Source: Plantago major (lineage: Eukaryota > Streptophyta > Magnoliopsida > Lamiales > Plantaginaceae). From it: a DNA stretch of 64,000 nucleotides. Position numbers and translations under genes: made by a program. The DNA lies in assembly GCA_026545765.1 (NCBI GenBank), contig CM048840.1, positions 23,626,765-23,690,764 of the forward strand. Direction: 5' to 3'. Positions within the stretch are counted from its first letter, which is position 1. Every line of letters begins with the position of its first letter. Positions 1 to 12,720 of this stretch are shown one piece after another. A model generated the notes under the pieces. It worked only from the letters and a program-made list of their open reading frames with translations. It was not told the origin of the DNA and did not search any database.

Positions 1-3000
1 ACCTGCCCTAAATGAAGTAGTAAAAATTAAAGAGAAGGAATTTTACTATTTGTTGTACTTGTAAAAGAACAAGTAGTAGCCATGAGAGCTAGGTAGAGGA
101 GAGGACGTAAAGGGCGGGAAATGAGGGAATTTCATATGATGATATGTTTGATTTTTAGTTACTCCATCTCATAAATCTCTTCTTTTTCCACATTCCGAGA
201 CATATATTGTAGCTCAATGTACTTACTACATTTCATTTCAATTTTCATTCTTGTTTAGTCACTATTACTTCTAGATATTAGAATTGTTCCAACTTGTTTG
301 TATTTGATTGATGCCGGACGGATGATGTTCGTAATTATAAGTATAATATTTTGTAAGTGAAAGATTTTATGTTATCTTTTATGTGTGTGTGTATAGAACA
401 TGTGTTATTAGTAAAACTGTAAAAGCCCATAATATTTGTACAACTCTTTATTCTCCCTATAAAAAACAGTCGACTAGGAGATCGACTTGTTAAAATATCT
501 ACTCAATTTCATTTTCATACTTTAATTTATTTTATTATTAAGATACATTTTGTATTTCAAATTGTGTGTCAAATCTATAACGATATACTTCCTACATCGC
601 CTATTAATGTCTCACTTATTTTGAAAGTTTTTTTTTAAGGAAATTAATAAATAATGATAAAATTGTTCAATGAGAATTAAAGTGGGAGACAGAACTGATA
701 AGAATGAAAACATAGATATAATAAAGTAATAAAATTAGTGATCTTGTTTGATATAAAGTTAAAACCTTGAATTAAACAAAATTTAGTTTTTAACCTGCTT
801 TTTTGAGTTTTAGTTGTTATATTCTTATTTTTTTCGTTTTTCGGTGTATAGGAAATTATTACACGTAAATGTATAAAAGAAAATTGAGACATTAGTAATA
901 GGAGGGAAGTAACTAAATATAAATAGATTAGCATTGGCATGTTGAATAGATTTCATTTCATTATACATGCATATGTTTTGTGTGTTGTACAACTTCGAAG
1001 TGGCTGCCATTGTTTCTTTTCATCCAGTATTTTGGGTCAACTTTGTCTCTTACTTGGTACTGATTCTACTGAACAAGTTATGCTTTTCATAAAATTTGTT
1101 TCAACAAATTTGAAGCGCAACAGTATTAGTTAATTCCACGGGGTTATAACCCCATTGCAAATAGTACTACAGCTAGCTGATATTGATTCATCTACATGAT
1201 CTAGCTAGTACGCGTATATTCATTGCACATTATATATTATTCAGAATACTAGTAATAAAGTACAGCCATAAACTCAATAATTATCCTCTGCAGCTGGAAA
1301 AAATTGGATTTAATTATTTGCACTTGGAAATGATAATTTTCCAAATGGAGATGATATATAAAGCCTAAAAACGGAAATGTATTGGAGATTTAATATCAAA
1401 ATAATGCAACTCTATTCATTTATTGTAAATATGGAAATCAATGTTCTCCTGCATGGTTTCCTCTATTGTGAATCATATCATGCTCATTAATTTGCATTAT
1501 AGTTCCAGCAGCCTAACATAAATACTCCATGAAAATGGTGAAAATAAATCTTTCAGATGTAATTTAATTGCAGACAGCTAGCTTCATTGTTTCCATTTAT
1601 TTTTCTCATTAGTCTCGCACAAAATTGAACTGATGTGTGTCGGAAAGCTGTTTACGACTCGAAAAGCCTCATGTATAATTACGATTTATGACTAATTCCA
1701 AATCGAGGGTTTCGTGGTTGCTCGTTGATCGTAGCTCAAAACCCGTTGATTATAGCAATTTATGTTGGTTATATATATATGGTATACATTATATATTGAA
1801 TAATGTATTGTGTAATAAGAAATCTTTCCATTTTAACTTTGATCGGTCAACTGTCTTCGACTTTGAGCATTTAAAAATTTAAAAATAAATAATGGTATGC
1901 TGCCACTGGTATAAGACCATATATATATATTTGGTATGTATATGCATACATCAATGCAAGGTATTTATGTGTTATTAAAAGAAGAAAAATGTCACTGGAT
2001 TAGTCCATTTATGGAAACTGTGAATTGAAGAGAAAGATTTGGAACCTAATCTCCATGAGTAACTACCTGACAAATCACACATGTTACTTGATCAACTATA
2101 ATCATTACAGAAACACCTAATACTTTTATTCCCATGTTTATGAATTCCATTTTTGTATAAGGTTTCTGATAGATAGTAATGTGGTCTGTTCCACCAGTTT
2201 ATTAATCAGTCCATCTGCAAGAGTATATATGCAGTTATGCAACTGCATTTCTTGTATTTTTTGCAATCTTTTTTGCCTAAATAGTGCGAATCATTTCAAC
2301 TATATATACCCTTTGTCTGTAAATTTTATTAAAAAACTCACAAGTTTAGGAAATTTTCTATATTTATGAGATTGAGATTAGTAATAGCATAGCCGTAGCT
2401 CCCTCATAATATTAAATAAAGTACTTCTGTACTCAATCAAATCCCTTGTGTTTCCAAGAGGTATACGTCCTAAAACAACATGTGTATTAGTATTAGGTTT
2501 GGAAGCAACGAAAACATTTATTTATGGAATTGCGTTCTTGTACATATGTAGGGTTACAGTTACACTCAAGAGTTTCTCCAATTTCAAGGAATTAAAAATT
2601 GCAAATGCTCATGAAATAGTCATGAATTAGAACGTGGACGACGACTGAAATCGAACCAAAAAAACATGTGGATTACAATCACCAACGTCACTTGAGAACG
2701 ATTTAAAGTCATATGGTTTATTTTCACCCGTAATGTCAAATAGACCTAGTCCATAAAATTATTTTACAATTATGTTTACAGGCTGAACTCTGTTATTTCT
2801 TACTACTATTTCTGTAGGTCATTGGAGTTGTCTGAAACTGATGTTATCCCTATTTTAAGATGGCTATTTAATTGTTTGAAAACGAAACAACCTCAAAAAT
2901 GGATAGCTAGACCTAGACAGATGATGAGTTTCTTCGAGAATAATCCGTTTTCATGTTAAAGAAACAACGTAACTTCCAACAAAATATATAACTGCAAAGC

Positions 3001-3880
3001 TTAACATTTAAACAATATTACCGTAAATTTATTGTTTATTATGTCAGAGAACACAAACTGTTCAATTTAATCAGGTTAAATTAGTGATGGAACAATTTGT
3101 TCCCTTCAAATATGAAAATCTTAATTATTGTTAAGTGTGGTTTGTGTAGAGCGACGTATCTAGGGGCAGTTTTTACTTCTGAGGAAATTTTAAAGCAAAG
3201 GGATCGAGTTAGACCTTCTCCGGCTTGACTTGGCCAAGCCGTGAGTTGCTTAACAGTACGAGTGGCTAGGTGGTCGAGTAGTTGATATGTGTCCATGGGA
3301 ACAACATCTACTCAAGGCGGGTTGGTCTTCATATAATAGAAAATGGTAGTTTGTCCAAATCATCATAATTTATTGTCAAGAAAGAGTTCATGGTCGGTTT
3401 TTGTCGGGTTGGACAATGCCTTATTTACCTGATAGTCTGGGAAATTATTATATCAAACCTAAACCCGACAATCGGCTCGGCCTGACATATTGAGAGAAGT
3501 TAAACCTGGTCAATTCATTAGGTTGACCCGAATAATATAATATATGCAATGTTTGTGCGGAATATTACACCTACTCCCCCTGGAATTGAAATTTACTCCA
3601 AAGTGGTCCCTACGTCTTTTTTATAACACATTGGTCCATTTTCAATTTTCAAAATTTACCTTTCAAACATGGACCTTTTTTTTTTTTTTTTATCATTTTG
3701 CAAAAGTATCACTCACATTTTCCCTGATTCAACTTAATCCCACAAATTCTGATTTCACAAAAAAAAATATTAGATTAATTTTAAAACATATATATTTAAA
3801 TTAAATGAATAAAAATTATATATTTAATTATTTTAAAATCTTAGTCTCAGTTTAGTCTAGTGGGGAAATAGGAGAAGATT
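1..3880. other. Intergenic, no gene recognised
   Basis: AT-rich sequence with stop codons in all frames. The open stretches are under 90 codons and show no recognisable domain or splice pattern. Short GC-richer patches near 3220-3530 resemble decayed transposon sequence but could not be assigned. I see nothing else I can support. Confidence 0.6.
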
Positions 3881-4276
3881 GAGCAAAATTCAATTTTGGT
3901 ACTCTAGTGTGAGATATTTTCGATTTTGGTAGTTTAGAGTGGTCGCGTCCAATTAAGTTATTAATTATGAATTAGAAGGTGGGACATGCCAATTAGCCGC
4001 AAATTACAATTGACCTAACCCCAATTTCATGTGAATTCGATCATTAAAGGTCTATTCAGACAAAAATGATAAAGAAGCCTACAAAAAAAGAACCTGAAAA
4101 CAAAGAATCTGATGTGTGTAAGTGGAGCGAAATCCACGATGTCTTGTGAACGATCAATTTTCCATGTCTATCTTTCGGCATTTAACATTTGCTCGCGCGT
4201 GAATAGCGCGGTCCACCGAACGTGGCCACTCTAAACTAACAAAATTAAAAATGTCTCCCACCATAGTATAAAACAT
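3881..4276. mobile_element. Decayed MITE, relative of the Mutator-like MITE at 6044
   Basis: The left end (tttggtactctagtgtgaga, then gagtggtcgcgtccaatta) and the right end (ggccactctaaac, then atgtctccca) form a degraded inverted repeat. Internal sequence such as tgtctatctttcggc is shared with the better preserved element 2 kb downstream. No clean target duplication was found, so the boundaries are approximate. The divergence suggests an older insertion of the same family. Confidence 0.5.
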
Positions 4277-5090
4277 GGATTTGTTCAAACTTTTCATGAA
4301 ATTTGAACTTATCTAGATATATATGCCCTTTGTTTATGACTATTTTGTTATATACTAGTAATTGCTAAGAATCATTATCACTTGGCGCCCTGATATTCTA
4401 TTTTGATAGAATTGTATATGTTTTGTATTGAGCTCTAATATTGGCACAACAAGCTCTAGTTATAACCGTTAGTCTCTATATATGTACTTTGCAACTAATA
4501 TATGTCGCTTTATCTATTTGATATCTATTTTAGTATTTAATTTGCACACATTGATTAAATATTGTAGGTTGATAAATTGGGGATTAGAGTTCATATAGAT
4601 TTGGGAAAGATTGATTATATATAAAACTCAATCTTTCCGTTTTCGTTGATCCGTTAGATTGAGATAAGTATGTCTCACACATGTTTTTTTTTTTTTAATT
4701 TAAATAATTTTATATAAGTTTTGAGAATTTCATAAATTATTTTAACCTCAATGCAACATGTATCGATATATCTTTCAAATATATTTTTCATTTTGTAATA
4801 AAAATTGTTTGGGGTGATTTTGTAATGAAATGAAAGTTGATAATAAAAATGTAAATTGTTTAAAAGTTTAAATTAAGGATGTGTTTGACCGACAATTTAA
4901 CGTTTATACCGTTTTGTAATTGGGTAGTTAATGTTGTGGATCAGTCCGTTATAAATAGACTAGAGAAACTGCGACACACGCTACACGTGTGAAGCGTAAT
5001 TCAAATTATACACTAATTTTTTGCTAAAATCAAGGTATTACTATATTTTATAAGCATATAATTTCTTAGCATATGTATTCTTAAATGTTA

Positions 5091-5339
5091 CTCCCTCAGT
5101 TCTTTTTAAAGGTTTACTTTTTACCATTTCGGGAGTATTTTTTTAAGTTTAACATTTCCTTTTTTGGAAACTCACTATCTCTACTTATTAATTTTTTAAA
5201 CACTATCTTTCATACTTTATCTATTTTCTCACTTACTTTTCCTATTCTCCATCTTACTTTTTACCACTTAATATTTTATTCCATTTTCTTAAAATTTAAA
5301 CAAAACCAAAAGGTAAACCTAGTAAAAGAACGGAGGGAG
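5091..5339. mobile_element. Stowaway-type MITE
   Basis: About 249 bp. The ends are CTCCCTCAGTTCTTTTTAAA on the left and the matching TTCTTTTACTAGG side ending CGGAGGGAG on the right, flanked on both sides by TA (5089-5090 and 5340-5341). CTCCCTC termini with a TA target duplication are the standard signature of plant Stowaway elements (Tc1/mariner superfamily). It has no coding capacity. Confidence 0.75.
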
Positions 5340-5442
5340 TAACATATAATTTCTTAGCATATATATTTAGTAAGTATTTTGGGATTTTCTTTACATGAGA
5401 ATAAACGGTTCCAAATACATTATGGTCGTATTTAAAACATTA

Positions 5443-5676
5443 CTACCTCTGGTCTTTTAAAAGCTTCCTAAGGAGACTTTTTATTCGAACTTTGACCGTA
5501 AATTACTTGCAAATTACACGCAAAAAGTCTAAAACAAAGTTATATTAGTAAATTATACTTAATTTATTTTCATAATATAATTTTATTATATTTTTTGTCG
5601 TATAGTTTGAGCGTAATTTACGGTCAAAGTTCGAAAAAAAAGTCTCCTTAGGAAGCTTTTAAAAGATCGGAGGGAG
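5443..5676. mobile_element. Stowaway-like palindromic MITE
   Basis: About 234 bp. The two halves are nearly perfect inverted repeats of about 55 bp: the left arm contains agcttcctaaggagac and gaactttgaccgtaaatta, and the right arm contains their exact complements. The right end is GGAGGGAG; the left end is a mutated CTACCTC. The preceding bases are TA and the following bases TT, so the TA duplication is damaged. A transcript would fold into a long hairpin. Confidence 0.7.
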
Positions 5677-6043
5677 TTCTTGTTATCATTATAACATCGG
5701 TGTTACGAATACAAGAAGAAAAATGTTAAAATATGTGTATTCTCATTGGAGTCCATTGCATTGCATATTCCCTCCGTGCTCTTCGCATAGAGAGAACAAA
5801 AACAGTGCCTCAAGAAACCCTGCTCCAACAAGAGATCGCTCTTGATGTACGACGGATTCCATAGACCACCAAGTGTGGTAGAACGCCTCTTTACTTCTGC
5901 CGTGCGTTATATATATCTACATGAAGCTCGGAGATGAAATAATTCAAATACATGATTCTATTGTACTGGAGTGAATATTTAGAGATTGATTTTGATATGA
6001 GTATGACATTCTTGAGAAATTGTGTTTGGTGATGAAGAAAAAG

Positions 6044-6539
6044 GGGTAAAATTCATTTTTGGTACTACAGTGTGAGACATTTTCGATTTTGGTACTCCAG
6101 AATGGTCGCGTCCAATTTAGGTACTAATTATTAATAACTATTTACTAGTAAAGGTACTAATTGTAAATTGGATGGTGAGTGTGCAATTCAGTACCAAGTT
6201 ACAATTAACCTAATCCCAATTTCATGTGAATTTGATCAATGGAAAGTTGATTGAAACATAATTGATGAAAAATCCTAAGAAAAAGAATATGACGTGGAAG
6301 AATCTGATGCTTATGAGGGGACAAAGTCCACGATATCCTGCGAATGGTCAATTTTCTATGTCTATCTTTCGGCTCTTGACATTCGCTTGCACGTGAATGC
6401 GAAGGCGCACCTCATAAATTCAATTAGTACCTTAATTATAAATAGTTATTGATAATTAGTACCTAAATTAGACGCGACCACTCTCGAGTACCAAAATCAG
6501 AAATGTCTCACACTGAAGTACCAAAAATGGACTTTACCC
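6044..6539. mobile_element. Mutator-like MITE with 9-bp TSD
   Basis: A 496-bp element starting GGGTAAA and ending TTTACCC, flanked by a perfect 9-bp direct repeat AAGAAAAAG (6035-6043 and 6540-6548). The terminal inverted repeats run for about 120 bp with few mismatches and include tttttggtac, cagtgtgagacatt and ggtcgcgtc. Long TIRs with a 9-bp duplication are characteristic of Mutator-like elements. There is no transposase ORF, so it is non-autonomous. An older relative lies at 3881-4276. Confidence 0.8.
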
Positions 6540-6696
6540 AAGAAAAAGAGGAGAATTTGATGAAGAAAAAGAGGAGATTTAAGATAATGAGGGAATAAGA
6601 GAGAGGAAAGAAGTGATCAGTTCAAATCCTTTTGCGTTAGATACACACGCTAGTTGCTGAGACTGGTTTTTCCTCACGGTTTTAGACTGAATTATA

Positions 6697-7288
6697 CTGA
6701 GCCTATCTCCAACCCTCAAACTCTATCAAACTGTCACGTCACCATTTTACTAGCAACAAACTCAACCAAACTCTCCATCTTCAAATCCTCAAACTCTATC
6801 ATACTCAATTTTTTATTTTTCTTTTCTCATTTTTTTAAACTACACTATTTTTTTCATTTTTTTATAACTTCATACTTTACACTTCATATTTTAAATTTCA
6901 TTAATTAACTAAAATAACATGAAATAAAACTTGAAGAATTACAATTTTATGTTATGTAAGTTAGTGAATTCGAAAATATTAAATTTTACAATTGGTGTTC
7001 TATATATAATTTACCAATTTTAACATATATGAAAAGTAAAAAATAAATAAGAAGAACGAAAACGAAAAGAAAATAAAATGTGAAATAGAATGGAAAAGGA
7101 AAAAAGAAAAAACAAACAAAACAAAAGCAAAAAGAAACTAAAAAAAGGTAAAATAGTGTTTGATGGAGATCAAACGTGTTTGATATTATCAAACGCATTT
7201 GATATCAAATGGCTATCAAACAGCCATTGGGGCTGAAGTCCAGTTTGATAGCAAACTCTACCAAACGAGCATTGGACATGGTCTTAGC
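6697..7288. mobile_element. MITE-like element with imperfect TIRs
   Basis: The left end (gagcctatctccaaccctca, then aactctatcaaact) and the right end (its imperfect complement around gagcattggacatggtctta) form inverted repeats of about 35-45 bp. The interior is strongly strand-biased: T-rich in the left half (6790-6900) and A-rich in the right half (7020-7150). Ends of this kind are common in PIF/Harbinger- or hAT-type plant MITEs. The target duplication is unclear, so the family is not assigned. Confidence 0.5.
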
Positions 7289-8008
7289 AAATTGAGAAAA
7301 GATCGGAATGGTTCCACGCACTTAGTATTTGGTTATATTATAACTTTAAAAAAGACTCCTGCGTAATTGTATATGTTGGTAACGTTATAATTATAATAAC
7401 TTATAAAATTTGAGATAGTTTAAAGGGGTTGATATGCATATGTATATATACTAATAAGTTATAGTAATTTTTTTTTTTTGAAAATGTAGTTATAGCACAT
7501 ACATAGTTAAATGTGCTTGATATACAATGATGATGGAATGCGTTAACTTGCGACCGAAAGAATGAGTAGAGTGTTAATTTAGAGTCAACCGAATGTGGAT
7601 GACACGAGAGAGCTAGCCCGAAAGGTGTGGGATATGTTTCCTAAGTACAAAAAAAGCTTTAGTACAATTTCACAATTTCAATCCTACCTCATTACCACTA
7701 TTCAAGCGTAGACCAGAAAAAAGACCATCCTGAAACGACGTAAAAGTATGAAACAAATTCCATTTATTTTCATGTTAATTGAAACTAGTGGTCATTTGTT
7801 AACCTGCGAATGAGAGCGGGAAGGGGCAGGGCACGCTAGTCGAAAATTGAAGCATAAGAACACCTATTATTTAGTTTATAGTTTAGTTGGATATTTTATA
7901 AGCATGCATTCCATCCATAGTATCCTCAGAAAATGTATCTAATTCTTTCCGAGACACCCTATTAATATACTCCAACTTTTTCAATATAGTAAAAAAGTAA
8001 ACCGCATT

Positions 8009-8829
8009 AGAGGTGTTATTTGAGTCGGTCGCAGAACAGTCCGGCACGGCCCGACACGTTTAAAACCCGGACCGGACCGACCCGTTTAATATTTGGCCCG
8101 GACCGGCCCATGTATTTAAGTTATGTGGGCCATAGGGGCCATGTATTCCGGCCTGATCCGGCCCGGCCTGGTACGACCCGAGAGGCCCGTTATTATACTT
8201 AGTTGAATGTATACTATATATATTTGGAAATAACTCTATATCTATATGTTTTTAATTGAAAAAAGTGTATTGCAAAATTTTCTTCGTTAGCTTTGTTTAA
8301 TTAATAGAGATGATGAATGAATGAATATATGTTTAGGATTTCATCTAATATTAGTTCCACTAATTATGTAGGATTCTTATAATAATATTTTTCAAAATAC
8401 CATTACAAGTAACAAAAACATATCTTGATCCCACAAATTCAATAATTATATTATTGTCATACTTATACTAATTAAACTCTCATCATTCATTGGTCACGCA
8501 CGATTTTCAACTCTTGTTATTTCATTTCATTTCCTTTTCTTTTTAACTTTCCTTCTCTCGTTTTATATCTTCTAGTTTATGTATATGCATATTTACATGC
8601 AACTTTTATAGAAAAAGCAAAAAAAAAAAAAAAAAAAAATTTGTATATGGGCTGACCAGGCCCGGCCCGGAACATTTATAAGTGGGCTAGGGACCGTGCC
8701 GGGCCAGAATATTTATAAAAAAGCCCAGCCCGGCCCGTTTAAAAACTGGCCCGGACCAGCCCGCACACTAAATGGAGCGGGCTTTGGCAGGTTAGCCCGG
8801 CCCGAGTCCGGCCCGATTACGACCTCAAA
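8009..8829. mobile_element. Non-autonomous hAT-type element, GGCCCGG-rich ends
   Basis: About 820 bp, flanked by the 8-bp direct repeat accgcatt (8001-8008 and 8830-8837; the match extends to aaaccgcatt). The left end begins AGAGGTG and the right end finishes near GACCTC, giving short TIRs. About 180 bp inside each end is packed with GGCCCGG/CCGGACC motifs in inverted orientation, while the middle is AT-rich. An 8-bp duplication and AGAGGTG termini fit the hAT superfamily. There is no transposase. The open frame across the GC-rich left end is a composition artefact. Confidence 0.7.
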
Positions 8830-8837
8830 ACCGCATT

Positions 8838-11088
8838 AACCCCACTATCTCTCATATGTTTTTTCACTTCTTCATTTATCTCTCTTATTTCTCATACTTT
8901 TTTCATTTTGTTTTTTATCATTTTTCTCCTAATTAACAACAAATTAACAAGAAAATATTGGATTTCTTAGAAATACCGTCGAAAGGAAGGTGGCTTATCT
9001 AATCGGGACGGATGAAGTATATAATTAATGTTAATGTGCTCTCGGATCAAATGCATTTGCCACTCACAAACTAGTGATTTATATATAAAAGATAAAATAG
9101 TGTTGGAACTTGGAGCTTCACTCGAAAAGTAGGACAAATTGAGTGAAGTTAGGCTGGGATTGAGAATATGAAAATGCACAAACATGTAGGATTTTTGAAA
9201 AACTGAAACACGAAAAGTCAACACATATATGGCTCTCCTTGAAGACTGATTTTCCCCGCTATAGTGCTTACAATGTTGTGGCAAATGTGTTTCAAGTTAA
9301 AACTTTAATAAACAACCAAGGAGCACTCCAATAGTCAAGTAAGTCAAACCTTACTTCAAGTATACGTGAAATTCTTGGGAAAATCTGATTTTCTGAATAT
9401 GAAAAAAGATCATATTACTCCAACTAAAATGTTTGACATATTCACATAATTACACTAATATAATGTGGTCTTTTCAATTGTTTAATTAGGAGAATCAAGT
9501 CTTTTACAATACTGACTCCAAGTATTAAACTAGTGCAAAAAAAGGAAAACAAGAAGGGAGAAGTAGAAATCTATGGAGTGTTATAACATTTTGTTTCACA
9601 CATTTGACATTTTTAGTTGTCCGGCATAACTTCATAATAATTTTAACGATCCCACAAAAATTTATACATTACTAAAAAAGGAAGTTACACAACACCCGAT
9701 AAATAATAAATAATCTCAATTTTAACACAAATTACACATTTTGTCACTAAAAGTACAATTTTCTTCGCCTTTTTTTTTATTATCATTAATTTAACATTTC
9801 ACATAAAACTGTGCGCCAACTGTAATATAATGTATGAAGTTGTCCGATACAGGGTATGTTCACGACATTATCATATGTGATGTTTAAAACATGTGAGAGT
9901 TTAAGTTACATAACTTTAATTATGCATTTCTAAGTATACAGTAGATCACAAAAGCTAATCCACATGAGTGGGAAGCATTTTGATAAACCATATGATCACA
10001 TGTCTAAGCTATTTACTGATCATTGACTCATGTATGGTGAATGAAGCAAGGAAAACAGTGGATGAATTGAATGGAGATGAACAGTAGCAAGTAACATGGT
10101 GCAGCCGAAAGTTGGTAATGATGTGATCCAAATTTCCTCTTTCCCAAGGCAACGAACAGCTAGAGAATCCTTCCTGTGCACCACACTTTTCATCGACTAC
10201 TACTTAAATACTTACAAGTCGTCTCATATTTCCGCGACAACAACTAGATTTGCTCTTTCCACTTTTTTTTCCTTTCTTTCTCGTACGCATCCAATGTTCC
10301 CTCGAGCAACAAAAACAATCAATCTATTTCTTTAACACCACCTCGTATTTACAATTTTTGTCCTTTCTCCTCTGCCCATATTTACACTAGGTAAATATAA
10401 CGTATTGTCCAACACACACAATACTCGTATTCCTATGGAAAACACTGATTTATTAGATACTTCGGACATAAACACCATTACATTTATTCACGTCGAGTGA
10501 GGTTCTTACATTGAGGACATGATGTGTGTGTGTGTGTGTCGTTGGCTATCTCCTAACATCCCGGAATCACCAAAAACATCTTGCGCGTCTCTTATCCACA
10601 AGTGCAATAACGCGTCCTCGTATTTCATTTTAGATCATCCAATAAAAGATTGCTCTGAAGTCAAGGCTATGTTTATTGTTTAATGTTTTTTCTGATACTA
10701 ACGTAAAGTAGTTGAAACTTTTGTCTTACACAAATGGAAAGCGAGCTGCACGGTTCTGTAAATTATCCATTAGCGAAATTGTAAATATTTTAAACTGCAG
10801 CTAAGCTAGCTAGAGAGGGAAGATAGTAGGAACTAGGAAGAACATGGATATGTCTCCAATCATGTAGCATCGTCACCTAATTAATCGAAAGCCAATTAGT
10901 AGTAGTAATTAAAGTATTACAGGAAAAAGTTGGACTCATAGCCAATGGAAGTTAGCTACTGCAGTAGTAATAGATTATTATAAATGGACTACTCCTGTGG
11001 ACAAAGTTCACAGACAAGGCAAGACAAAAGACTATAAACTGTATGAGCCAGCAAGGCAAATTATAGCATGCATGAACTCATTCCTAAG
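8838..11088. other. Intergenic, no gene recognised
   Basis: AT-rich sequence without a credible coding exon. It contains one short (GT)n tract at 10522-10539. Nothing else could be supported. Confidence 0.55.
10522..10539. repeat. (GT)n microsatellite
   Basis: A short pure GT/TG dinucleotide run in intergenic DNA. Confidence 0.8.
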
Positions 11089-11273
11089 GAGCGGTTTGGT
11101 ATCGTTATGTCGACATTCTTAATCGATTTGACATCTTTTTGGCATGGTAAGAATTGTGTTTGGTGTACATGAAATTTTGGGCATGAGAATGCAACTGCCC
11201 GAGCCATATCATGTGGGCAGCTTTGTGATTGGCTGTTGGGCAGCCTGAGGTGGATACTTTTTGACATGCTATG

Positions 11274-12320
11274 TAGGGTGTACAAAAATAATAACCGTCC
11301 GCCCTACCCACCATTTCGTCCGTCGGTCAACTGCACCCGCTGGTTAGTTCTTTGGCACAAAACCGCCACGGTTAAGTTTTTGGTTACCCGCCAATAGGCG
11401 GGTGGGTGGCAGTTGGACGGATGCCAACCACCCGACCCGCTTAAATAGTTCTAGTTATTTTTTTTCATTTAGTAATAAATATATAATAATTAAAACAATT
11501 GTTCTAGTTTTACTTTACTAATTCATTTGAAGTATTTTTTTTTATGAACAACACACTTAAAAATTGAAGGAATTCTATCCGGAACTAATTAACCAAAATG
11601 GACATGAAGACTAATACCAGGAAGCAAGACTATATTGAAGCACTGCATATAAGCAACATGAGCGAATACATGAACTCCCCAAAACACCAGTGTGTGACTG
11701 TGTGGCCTATCAAATATCCATTATCCAGTAATCAAACAAAATTTAATCAATACTATTCATCATCCCTTTTGTTGCTTTGCCTTTAAACATCAAGTCAATT
11801 TTGGTTATCATAAAATTCAAAACTTGTCCATTCTTTCACAATATATTATGAGATTATTTTGTATTTAAACTATTTTACTCTATTTTGAATATATAGTAGT
11901 AATATATAATCTTCATAATTTAGAGAAAGTGTTACATTTGCTTTTGAATCAGTTTGTCTTGAATTACATTCATAAGCGATAATAGTAAATAATTTAATAA
12001 AATTATATAATAAAATTTAATTCCTAAATTTTCATTATATAATTTTAATAATTTATTTATTAATATCGTTTAAGAGTAAATTAAAACAATAAACTGAAAG
12101 CTCAAACGAATAATCGTCTGAAAATAGAAGAGTATGTTCTAATTTTAACGTGGAAAAACCACCAAGATCCGCCCGCCAACCACCCGTTAAAATAGCCAAC
12201 CCACCCGTGACGGTTTGGAGAAAAACATACCCGCCGTGGTTAGTGATTTGGCCTACCCACCATAGGTGGTTCGGTTATAATTTGGTAAATAACCGCCCGT
12301 AACCGTCCACGTACATCCCA
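11274..12320. mobile_element. Nested hAT-like element with ACCGCCCG-type subterminal motifs
   Basis: It begins TAGGGTGTAC and ends GTACATCCCA (imperfect TIR). Just inside, ataaccgtccgccc on the left faces aaccgcccgtaaccg on the right in inverted arrangement, with many Cys/Pro-codon-like CCACCCG motifs in each subterminal block. The AT-rich centre (about 11460-12140) carries a degraded copy of the MITE family at 51563. There is no coding capacity, and the target duplication is not clean. Confidence 0.5.
11925..12140. mobile_element. Degraded Stowaway copy, family of 51563
   Basis: This stretch shares long runs with the better preserved element at 51563-51819, including agtaaataatttaataaaat and ttttcattatataattttaa. 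The outer ends are eroded, so limits are approximate. It lies inside the 11274-12320 element. Confidence 0.55.
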
Positions 12321-12648
12321 TGATGCCTAAGACTTGGGCCTGGCATAAGGAATTTGGTTGTGGCATCCTGTTCCCAACTATCAACCCAAACACATTATTG
12401 AGCTTTTTGGCATGGCGTTTGGCATTGAGGAGATTGGGTTAGATATTGGCTGAAATTTGGTATGAAGAATCATATCATAACCATACCAAACAGCCCCTAA
12501 GACTCAAAAAATCACCAACAGAACAAAAGTGAGACTACAATCCTACGAGGCACAACACATGGAATCCATGACTGGTCACCAACACTCAAATATGCATCAA
12601 TCAACAAGATCGGGAAGCTGTTATAATTTGGTGTTCCGATGATGCTCT

Positions 12649-12720
12649 GGGACTGTTTCAATTTGGTTTTCCGAATAATTTGGTGTAATACCATTCGGAA
12701 ATCCAAATTGGAACAGCCCC
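12649..12720. repeat. Short fold-back (hairpin) sequence
   Basis: A 72-bp imperfect inverted repeat: GGGACTGTTTCAATTTGG with TTTTCCGAAT on the left faces ATTCGGAAATCC and AAATTGGAACAGCCCC on the right. A partial further copy of the left arm sits just upstream (12616-12640). It may be the remnant of a very small MITE. Confidence 0.55.

Larger units (their letters stand above)
11089..12495. mobile_element. Outer TIR element split by a nested insertion
   Basis: The left terminus GAGCGGTTTGGTATCGTTAT and the right terminus (complement GGCTGTTTGGTATGGTTATG) are inverted repeats of about 20 bp with a few mismatches. They are flanked by the direct repeat CCTAAG (11083-11088 and 12496-12501). Sequence beginning GGGGCTGTTTGG is typical of small plant DNA transposons, probably hAT-like. 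The element is interrupted by the 11274-12320 insertion. Confidence 0.55.

Noticed and set aside
8020-8202. Short plus-strand ORF rich in Arg, Pro and Asp
   Set aside because: Composition artefact of the GGCCCGG array at the end of the hAT-type element; no domain.
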